Assembly (NCBI RefSeq): GCF_000430765.1
Contig: NZ_KE387240.1
Span: 1-64,000, forward strand
From: Peribacillus kribbensis DSM 17871
Lineage (GTDB): Bacteria; Bacillota; Bacilli; Bacillales; DSM-1321
DNA: 64,000 bases
Direction of reading: 5' to 3'
Part shown: positions 55,003 through 61,225 of the stretch, piece by piece
How the letters are laid out: each line of letters starts with the position of its first letter
Position numbering within the stretch: position 1 is the first letter of the stretch
The notes under the pieces: generated by a model
The model's input: the letters and a program-made list of their open reading frames with translations, nothing else
Database searches by the model: none
Told to the model about the DNA's origin: nothing
Translations under genes and position numbers: made by a program

Positions 55003-55530
55003 ATGAATTACGAGAAAGTAGAGAACCAGCAGGATATAAATAAGAACACAGATCAAAACCAGCAGACAGAAGGCACGAAATCGGAGTTAAGCCGGAAAGC
55101 TGAGACGCAAGGAAATGAGAATAACCAGCAGGGAGAACAAAAAAAGGAAGGCGCTAATTTCTCTATGAATCTAGCTTTACTTGGAGGTGTGGTCGGAGCC
55201 GGAATCGGACTTCTTGCTAATCCAAAAACAAGCAAGAAAGTAATGAAGAACTTGGGAGAATCTGAATTCCTTAAGATTGCAGGAGAAGAATTCAGGAAAA
55301 CCGCCCAGGAGCTTTTGGCTGGCCAGGCGCAGAATAGTGTGAAACAACTGGCTTCGGGCTATTTAAGCAAAATCGAAGAGAACCTGCTATCACCAAAAAA
55401 GGGGAAAGGCAGCAATGAATCCAGCCAGGTTGGTCAAAAGTATGAAGAAATCAAAGAAGAGAATAAAAATTTGAATGGCCGTCTGGAACGAATTGAGAAA
55501 ATGCTCAGCGACCTGGCTGGATCCAAGTAA
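55003..55530 (+). CDS. gvpP: Gas vesicle protein GvpP
   Basis: 175 residues. A Gln/Asn/Glu-rich head (1-50), a glycine-rich YtxH-like hydrophobic segment (NLALLGGVVGAGIGLLANP, about 55-73), an amphipathic middle, and a C-terminal coiled coil YEEIKEENKNLNGRLERIEK (about 148-167). Follows gvpA as in P. megaterium. An accessory protein of unknown exact role; it shares its module plan with the two GvpT-like proteins. Confidence 0.85.
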   Translation: MNYEKVENQQDINKNTDQNQQTEGTKSELSRKAETQGNENNQQGEQKKEGANFSMNLALLGGVVGAGIGLLANPKTSKKVMKNLGESEFLKIAGEEFRKTAQELLAGQAQNSVKQLASGYLSKIEENLLSPKKGKGSNESSQVGQKYEEIKEENKNLNGRLERIEKMLSDLAGSK

Positions 55531-55571
55531 GCCGAATCCTCTTTTCGTGTGATTGAAAGGGGGGGGATTGA

Positions 55572-56006
55572 TTGCATTATATTAAAAAAACTGCGGCAAA
55601 AGCAGCAAAGAAAGTTATCGAGCATGCTCCCGAACCTGTAAAGGAGAAAGCTAAAGAATTTATAGTCGACAAGGCAAAAGAGAAGGTTGTCGAGCATATC
55701 CAGGATAAGGCCCATGAATTCACTGAACATCTAGAGGGTGCGAGAGATGAATTCGCTGATAAACTGTACGATAAAGCAGGGGAAGCGAAAGGGAAAACCC
55801 AGGATGTTTTGCTTACAGCCCGGGATAAGCTTGGAAAAGTAAAAGAGGCGGGGGAGAATTTCCAAAAGAAGGTCTCCGGCGATAAAGACGAAGACAAGAA
55901 AGTGAGGGGTGTCAAAAATATTAAAGGTATCAGCAGTATAAAAACATCTAAGGACATTAAAGGTGCAACCAAGATTAAAAGCTATGAAAACATCAAAAAA
56001 GGATAG
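55572..56006 (+). CDS. gvpQ: Gas vesicle protein GvpQ
   Basis: 144 residues from a TTG start just after AGGGGGGGG. Almost wholly helical and highly charged: long Lys/Glu amphipathic helices ([20 protein letters not shown], about 37-56) and a basic tail with [20 protein letters not shown]. Located between gvpP and gvpB, matching GvpQ. Length and helix pattern resemble apolipophorin/LEA-like surface-binding proteins; role unknown. Confidence 0.82.
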   Translation: MHYIKKTAAKAAKKVIEHAPEPVKEKAKEFIVDKAKEKVVEHIQDKAHEFTEHLEGARDEFADKLYDKAGEAKGKTQDVLLTARDKLGKVKEAGENFQKKVSGDKDEDKKVRGVKNIKGISSIKTSKDIKGATKIKSYENIKKG

Positions 56007-56056
56007 GTAAGGGGGAGAGTTCTTATCCATCCTTTTTACGAAAGGAGATTTCAATA

Positions 56057-56320
56057 ATGGCAGTTCAAAAGAGTACCGACAGTTCAAGCTTAGCCGAAGT
56101 AATCGACCGTATCCTGGATAAAGGGATTGTAATCGACGCATTTGTCAGAGTGTCGGTAGTGGGTATCGAGATTTTAACGGTGGAAGCACGTGTTGTAATT
56201 GCAAGTGTGGATACCTGGCTGCGGTATGCTGAGGCAGTCGGATTGCTCCGTGACGAAGTGGAGGAGAGAGGACTTCCGTCTCAGTCTAATGAAAGAAGCA
56301 ATGCCCGATTTAGTATCTAG
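56057..56320 (+). CDS. gvpB: Gas vesicle structural protein GvpB (second GvpA copy)
   Basis: 87 residues, near-identical to the first copy through residue 67, with a different 20-residue tail ending RFSI. In P. megaterium gvpB is the copy needed for vesicle formation in heterologous expression. AAAGGAG precedes the ATG. Confidence 0.97.
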   Translation: MAVQKSTDSSSLAEVIDRILDKGIVIDAFVRVSVVGIEILTVEARVVIASVDTWLRYAEAVGLLRDEVEERGLPSQSNERSNARFSI

Positions 56321-56378
56321 AAGTGGAAGGCAACGCCAGGGTTAAACCCTGGCCTGCATTCTGCAGCAGGAGGCCAAT

Positions 56379-56645
56379 ATGGAAATCAAAAAAATCATTG
56401 GAAATGTAACGGGATTCTTCAATGAGTTCGTGGCTCCTGTCCATAAAATCACTTCTGTGGAAGCTGATGAACCCAATGGCTGGAAGCTGACGGTGGAGGT
56501 CATTGAAGAAAAGGAATATATGAAAAAATACGCAAAGGACGAAATGCTCGGTGTATATGATGTGCACTTAAATCAGGAACAGGAAGTCATCTCCTATAAA
56601 AGAAGGGATATCCGTTACAGAAGTTCCATTAAATATGAAGCGTAG
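56379..56645 (+). CDS. gvpR: Gas vesicle protein GvpR (GvpO family)
   Basis: 88 residues matching the GvpO family: EPNGWKLTVEVIEEKEYMKK (about 31-50) followed by DEMLGVYDVHLNQEQEVISYKR. Short basic/aromatic end YRSSIKY. CAGGAGG precedes the ATG. Conserved accessory gene before gvpN; its exact function is not established. Confidence 0.88.
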   Translation: MEIKKIIGNVTGFFNEFVAPVHKITSVEADEPNGWKLTVEVIEEKEYMKKYAKDEMLGVYDVHLNQEQEVISYKRRDIRYRSSIKYEA

Positions 56646-56667
56646 GATTGGAGCAGGAGGAAACAAT

Positions 56668-57588
56668 GTGACGGTACTAAAGAAAACAGTTAACAGGGAT
56701 TCAAGAGCCATTTCTAAGGATGAACAGACAGAAAATCTGCTGTCCAGGACACTGCAGTACCTAAAAGCCGGCTATCCGGTCCATTTTATAGGTCCTTCCG
56801 GGACAGGAAAAACTTCACTCGCTCTTGCTCTCGCCAAAAAAAGAAAAAGACCAGTCATGCTCATACATGGAAACCATGAACTGAACAATAAAGACTTAAT
56901 TGGAGATTTTACCGGATATACAAGTAAAAAAGTCGTCGATAATTATATTCGTTCAGTCTATAAAAAGGATGAAAGTGTCACTGAAACATGGAGGGACGGA
57001 CGCCTGCTGGAGGCAGTGAAAAACGGCTATACGCTCATATACGATGAGTTTACCCGGTCACAGCCAACCACAAATAATATCTTTTTGTCCATTTTGGAGG
57101 AAGGGATTCTCCCTCTGTACGGGACGAAGCTTACGGAACCGTTTGTCCGTGTACACCCTGAATTTTCTGTCATCTTTACCAGCAACCCTGAAGAGTATGC
57201 AGGTGTTTATAAGACGCAGGATGCACTGCTTGATCGACTGATAACCATTTATATCGATCACAAAGACCGTGACCGCGAGGCGGCTATCGTGGCAGATAAG
57301 ATGGATATCCCCGAGAACCGGGCCCAAGCCATTACATCCCTGGTTGCCGACCTGCGCAGTAAGTGTAAAGCCGAAAGCGGGCCAAGCCTTCGAGCATCGC
57401 TTATGATTGCAAAACTTGCAGCTGAAGAAGAAATTCCTATAGATGGGGAGAGCTCCAGCTTCCAGCGCTTGTGCATAGATATTTTAGGGCATGGGATAAG
57501 CCGGTGTATCGAAGCGGAAGAGCCGTTGAAGAAAGCAGAAGAACTAATCCTGGAAGCTTGTCAAAATGTAAAGGTCAATGAGAAATAA
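56668..57588 (+). CDS. gvpN: Gas vesicle AAA+ ATPase GvpN
   Basis: MoxR-like AAA+ ATPase needed for gas vesicle growth. The GTG at 56668 lies behind AGGAGG; the ATG at 56635, inside the gvpR end, is less likely. 306 residues. Walker A GPSGTGKTS at 42-50, GNHELNNKDLIGDFTGYTSK near 70-89, Walker B LIYDEFTR near 128 and sensor region VIFTSNPEEYAGVY near 168-181. Probably widens vesicle shells by acting on GvpA or GvpJ-type proteins; inferred from the family. Confidence 0.95.
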   Translation: MTVLKKTVNRDSRAISKDEQTENLLSRTLQYLKAGYPVHFIGPSGTGKTSLALALAKKRKRPVMLIHGNHELNNKDLIGDFTGYTSKKVVDNYIRSVYKKDESVTETWRDGRLLEAVKNGYTLIYDEFTRSQPTTNNIFLSILEEGILPLYGTKLTEPFVRVHPEFSVIFTSNPEEYAGVYKTQDALLDRLITIYIDHKDRDREAAIVADKMDIPENRAQAITSLVADLRSKCKAESGPSLRASLMIAKLAAEEEIPIDGESSSFQRLCIDILGHGISRCIEAEEPLKKAEELILEACQNVKVNEK

Positions 57589-57602
57589 AGGAGAGTTTTG
57601 TT

Positions 57603-58370
57603 ATGAGTCAAGAAGAGTCAATGGGCATTTATATATTCTGTGGAATACAGACTGAAAAAGATGAGGAATTTGGAGAAATCGAAATCGAAGGCGAAAGGAA
57701 AGAACTATTCACCATCAGGTATCAAGATTCAGCAATGGTAGCTGCCGAGGTTCCTATGAAAATTTATCATCCGAATAAAAACAATTTAATCATGCACCAA
57801 AATGCTGTTTCAACCGTTATGAAAAGAAATGAGACAGTCATACCTGTAAGCTTCGGCAATGTCTTCAAATCAAAAGCAGATGTGGGCGTACTGCTCGAAA
57901 ATTTATATCCACAATTTAAAAAACTTTTCCCAGAAATAAAAGGCAAGATTGAGCTTGGATTGAAAGTGATCGGCAAAAAAGAATGGCTTGAATCACAGGT
58001 AGCCCAAAATTCAAAAATAGATAAGATGGCCAAGGCTGTACAGGGTAAATCGGAAGCAGCCAGCTACTATGAAAGAATTCAAATAGGCGGAGCAGCCCAG
58101 AAGCTGATTACTTCTTTACAGCAAGAAGTGAAGCAGGAAGTGTTTAATCCATTATCTGAATTAGCCGAAGCGTCAAAAACAAATGATCCGACAAGCGAGA
58201 AAATGCTCTTAAATGCTGCTTTCTTAGTAGAACGAAATAAAGAATCAGAGTTTGACCAAAAAATTAATGAGCTTTACGAGAAATGGAAGGATAAGGTGGA
58301 GTTCAATTACAGCGGGCCATGGCCAGCCTATAACTTCATCAATATCCGGCTAAAAGTTGAGGATGACTAA
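57603..58370 (+). CDS. gvpF: Gas vesicle protein GvpF
   Basis: 255 residues of the GvpL/GvpF family: N-terminal ferredoxin-like domain (GIYIFCGIQ), a helical middle with ETVIPVSFGNVFKSKADV near 78-95, and the closing WPAYNFINIRLK motif. Essential assembly factor located in the vesicle wall or nucleation complex in other organisms. Ends TAATG, overlapping gvpG. Confidence 0.93.
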   Translation: MSQEESMGIYIFCGIQTEKDEEFGEIEIEGERKELFTIRYQDSAMVAAEVPMKIYHPNKNNLIMHQNAVSTVMKRNETVIPVSFGNVFKSKADVGVLLENLYPQFKKLFPEIKGKIELGLKVIGKKEWLESQVAQNSKIDKMAKAVQGKSEAASYYERIQIGGAAQKLITSLQQEVKQEVFNPLSELAEASKTNDPTSEKMLLNAAFLVERNKESEFDQKINELYEKWKDKVEFNYSGPWPAYNFINIRLKVEDD

Positions 58371-58630
58371 TGATTCATAAACTAATATCGGCTCCTATTA
58401 ACCTTGTCATAAAGATTGGACAAAAGGTAAAAGAAGAAGCAGATAAAGAGCTTTATGACCTTCCTACAATCCAGCAGAAGCTGATTCAGCTCCAAATGAT
58501 GTTTGAGCTTGGGGAAATACCAGAAGAGGCTTATACCGCTAAGGAGGAAGAACTGCTTTTACGATATGAAATTGCCAAACGCATGGAAATGGAGCAATGG
58601 GAAGAAATGACCAAGAAGAAAGGACAGTAA
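58370..58630 (+). CDS. gvpG: Gas vesicle protein GvpG
   Basis: 86 residues, helical; IQQKLIQLQMMFELGEIPEE (about 35-54) and EEELLLRYEIAKR match the GvpG family. Coupled to gvpF by stop/start overlap and followed by gvpL. Confidence 0.93.
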   Translation: MIHKLISAPINLVIKIGQKVKEEADKELYDLPTIQQKLIQLQMMFELGEIPEEAYTAKEEELLLRYEIAKRMEMEQWEEMTKKKGQ

Positions 58631-58633
58631 GTG

Positions 58634-59440
58634 ATGGACGGTCTTATTTATTTATACGGATTAGTTCCGGCAAGGGAAACAGAACAGCAGCCGCTGCCTG
58701 CTTTAAAAGGATTTGATGGAAAGGGAGAGATCTACACCGTTCCAATCGGCAGCATTGCTGCGATTATCTGCAGCCTTGATCCAATCGAGTATTCGGAAGA
58801 GGTAATCAAGGATAAAACAAATAATGATATGGAATGGCTGCGAGAGAAAGCATTCCATCATCATGAAACAGCCCTGAAGCTTTCAAAGCTATATACTCTC
58901 ATTCCATTAAAGTTCTGCACTCTTTATAAAAATCAGGCTAGCCTTGAGAAGGCTGTACAATCCAATGAGGCTAAAATGCTGGATACTCTGGATTTAATTA
59001 CAGGAAATGAAGAGTGGAATCTCAAAATCTACTGTGATGACAAGCTTTTAAAAGAAAAAGTAAGCCAGAGCAATCCAACAATAGAGGCCAAAAGAGAAGA
59101 AATAAGCCAGCTGCCAAAGGGAAAACAATTTTTTGAAAAGAAAAAGCTGGATAAGTTAATAGAATCAGAACTTCAGGAAGAAAAAAATAGGGTCAGCGAA
59201 CGGATCCATGAGCATCTTCAACAGTACACCCTTAAGGGAACTAACAAAAGGACCTGGAATAAGGATGTTACGGGCCGAAAAGAAAATATGACCTGGAACA
59301 GTGTCTATCTTATTTCAGTACCCCGGGTAGAGGAGTTCCTGGAACAAATTCAAGAATACGAAAAGGAAATGAAGAAAAAAGGATGGCAGTTTGAAGCGTC
59401 AGGTCCGTGGCCGGCCTATCATTTTTCCTGTTTTTCCTAA
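58634..59440 (+). CDS. gvpL: Gas vesicle protein GvpL
   Basis: 268 residues, second GvpF/GvpL paralogue: MDGLIYLYGLVPARE start, FHHHETALKLSKLYTLIPLKF near 75-95, and the family's closing GPWPAYHFSCF. The ATG at 58634 is used (AAAGGAC upstream); a GTG one codon earlier is also open. About 330 bp with a family B repeat separate it from gvpS. Confidence 0.92.
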   Translation: MDGLIYLYGLVPARETEQQPLPALKGFDGKGEIYTVPIGSIAAIICSLDPIEYSEEVIKDKTNNDMEWLREKAFHHHETALKLSKLYTLIPLKFCTLYKNQASLEKAVQSNEAKMLDTLDLITGNEEWNLKIYCDDKLLKEKVSQSNPTIEAKREEISQLPKGKQFFEKKKLDKLIESELQEEKNRVSERIHEHLQQYTLKGTNKRTWNKDVTGRKENMTWNSVYLISVPRVEEFLEQIQEYEKEMKKKGWQFEASGPWPAYHFSCFS

Positions 59441-59524
59441 GGGTCATTTTCTAAAAGAGTGTTGCTATTTTAATAAGTTTTGTGAAGTCATCTCATTGTT
59501 AAAACAGGGGATTGGAATGTAAGG

Positions 59525-59630
59525 TGCGAGAGCAGCGGGACAGGTGAGACCCCGCAGGCGAAGCCGAGGAGGCTCACCGCCCGCCCAGCGGAAAGCGATC
59601 ATCCTTTCGTCAAATTCAACCTCTTTGTTC
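59525..59630 (+). repeat. Family B intergenic repeat inserted between gvpL and gvpS
   Basis: GCGGG (59535-59539) and CCCGC (59580-59584), with GGTGAG (59543-59548) and CTCACC (59573-59578) inside, form a strong stem around ACCCCGCAGGCGAAGCC. GGACAGGTGAGACCCCGCAG and CCGCCCGCC...GCGGAAAGCGA are typical of a repeat found widely in Bacillaceae intergenic DNA. It breaks an otherwise tightly packed operon. Confidence 0.7.
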
Positions 59631-59771
59631 AATAGCATCATGGGTTTGCGAAAACAGACCTTCATATTAGCAGGCAAAAGGCCTAACTGCCCGGCAGGAA
59701 GCTTTTTAAAGGCCAGTGATTTAAGTGAGAGTCACTAAAAAACATCTCTTATAAAGTGAGGAATAGGAGAT

Positions 59772-60047
59772 ATGTCAATAAGAGAAACAGTTGAGGACAA
59801 GGATATTGCGTTAATTGATATATTGGACGTCATCCTTGATAAGGGTGTCGCCATAAAAGCAGATTTAGTTATTTCTATTGCCGGTGTCGATCTGGTTTAT
59901 CTGGATCTAAGACTATTGATCGCATCGGTAGAATCACTAGTACAAGCCCAAAATGGAACACGTAAACCGATATCATCGGGACAATTCGATAGACAGAGGG
60001 AGGAGTTGATCGATGCAACCGGCCGGCCAGACAAATGGAAAAATTAA
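59772..60047 (+). CDS. gvpS: Gas vesicle protein GvpS (GvpA-like)
   Basis: 91 residues with a divergent GvpA fold: ALIDILDVILDKGVAIKADL (about 13-32) and YLDLRLLIASVESL. A minor wall component in this family. Ribosome site AATAGGAG precedes the ATG. Its last 35 bp overlap the start of gvpK in another frame. Confidence 0.92.
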   Translation: MSIRETVEDKDIALIDILDVILDKGVAIKADLVISIAGVDLVYLDLRLLIASVESLVQAQNGTRKPISSGQFDRQREELIDATGRPDKWKN

Positions 60048-60297
60048 TCTTGATCCGGATCATGCAGAGCATGGATTGGCGCAGCTTGTTTTAACGGTTA
60101 TAGAACTGCTAAGGCAGATTGTGGAAAGGCATGCCATCAGGCGAGTGGAGGGTGGGACCCTGACAGATGAACAAATTGAAAATCTGGGTGAAGCTCTCGC
60201 GAATCTGGAAGAAAAGATGGAAGAATTAAAAGAAATTTTCGGCTTGAATGCCGAAGACTTGAATATTGATCTTGGTCCTTTAGGCAGCTTGCTTTAA
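60013..60297 (+). CDS. gvpK: Gas vesicle protein GvpK
   Basis: 94 residues; LDPDHAEHGLAQLVLTVIEL (about 13-32) and VEGGTLTDEQIENLGEALANL (in part) are GvpK signatures, with LDIDLGPLGSLL-type end. GAGGAG lies 8 nt before the ATG, inside gvpS. Confidence 0.94.
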   Translation: MQPAGQTNGKINLDPDHAEHGLAQLVLTVIELLRQIVERHAIRRVEGGTLTDEQIENLGEALANLEEKMEELKEIFGLNAEDLNIDLGPLGSLL

Positions 60298-60323
60298 TTC
60301 ATAATCCAAAGGTGGAATCACAA

Positions 60324-60656
60324 ATGGCAATCGAACATAATGTGCAGTCCAGCACCATTGTGGATGTCCTGGAGAAAATACTGGATAAAGGTGTAGTCAT
60401 TGCTGGTGACATCACAGTAGGTATTGCTGACGTTGAATTACTGACCATTAAAATACGCCTTATTGTTGCCTCCGTTGATAAGGCAAAGGAAATAGGAATG
60501 GATTGGTGGGAGACGGATCCATACTTGACTTCCAAGGCTGCAGACAATAATACCAAAGCACTTGAACAAGAAAATAAGCGGCTGCAGGAACGACTGGAGG
60601 CTCTAGAAAAAGGTATGCCTTCTAACCGCCTGGGATCTCCTGAATTTAATTATTGA
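60324..60656 (+). CDS. gvpJ: Gas vesicle protein GvpJ (GvpA-like)
   Basis: 110 residues from the ATG at 60324 (AAAGGTGG 9 nt upstream; a GTG at 60312 falls in the ribosome site). GvpA-like core STIVDVLEKILDKGVVIAGD, then IKIRLIVASVDKAKEIGMDW and a charged coiled-coil tail. Thought to initiate or cap the vesicle. Confidence 0.94.
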   Translation: MAIEHNVQSSTIVDVLEKILDKGVVIAGDITVGIADVELLTIKIRLIVASVDKAKEIGMDWWETDPYLTSKAADNNTKALEQENKRLQERLEALEKGMPSNRLGSPEFNY

Positions 60657-60670
60657 TAGGAGTTAGTACT

Positions 60671-61144
60671 ATGGAAAATACAAAAAATGAAAATCAAAAT
60701 CAAGAAACAAATGAAAGAAAGGTTGAGGCCGGCAGTGTCCTCAAACGTTCCCTAGCCGGAGCCCTGATTGGAGCTGCTGCTGGGTATCTGGCAACTCCTG
60801 AGAATGGGAAGAAGCTTATAGAAAACATAAGTGCACATAAACTCAAAAACTCAGGTGCCAGCCTAGGCCAGGCTGTGAAGAAAAAGTCAAAGAAAGCATC
60901 AGCTTCCATAAAAGAAGCAACCGCCAAGCTGTTCCATAGAAAAGAGTATATTTCAATAGAAGGCTATTCTAACGAGCAGGATGACAATTCTGAGAATGAA
61001 ACAAGCCTCAAGCCGGGAATGAAGGGAAACAGCGGCCAAAATGAAGAACAGCCATCAAAAAAAGAAAATGCTAAAAAGCAGGAAGACTTAAATGAGCGGC
61101 TGGGACGCTTAGAAAAGATGATGTCCCAGCTGGGTGAAGATTAA
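60671..61144 (+). CDS. gvpT: Gas vesicle protein GvpT, short copy (YtxH-like)
   Basis: 157 residues. Gly/Ala-rich hydrophobic segment KRSLAGALIGAAAGYLATPE (about 25-44), a basic middle (KKSKKASASIKEATAK) and an acidic tail ending in the coiled coil DLNERLGRLEKMMSQLG. ATG at 60671 with TAGGAGTT upstream. Position between gvpJ and gvpU matches GvpT; the second, giant GvpT-like gene follows. Confidence 0.85.
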   Translation: MENTKNENQNQETNERKVEAGSVLKRSLAGALIGAAAGYLATPENGKKLIENISAHKLKNSGASLGQAVKKKSKKASASIKEATAKLFHRKEYISIEGYSNEQDDNSENETSLKPGMKGNSGQNEEQPSKKENAKKQEDLNERLGRLEKMMSQLGED

Positions 61145-61225
61145 TAGATTCATATTTATTTAGACAAAAAAGAAACCTACATTATAAAGCAAAATATCTA
61201 TCTACTATTTGGAGGGGTTATAACC

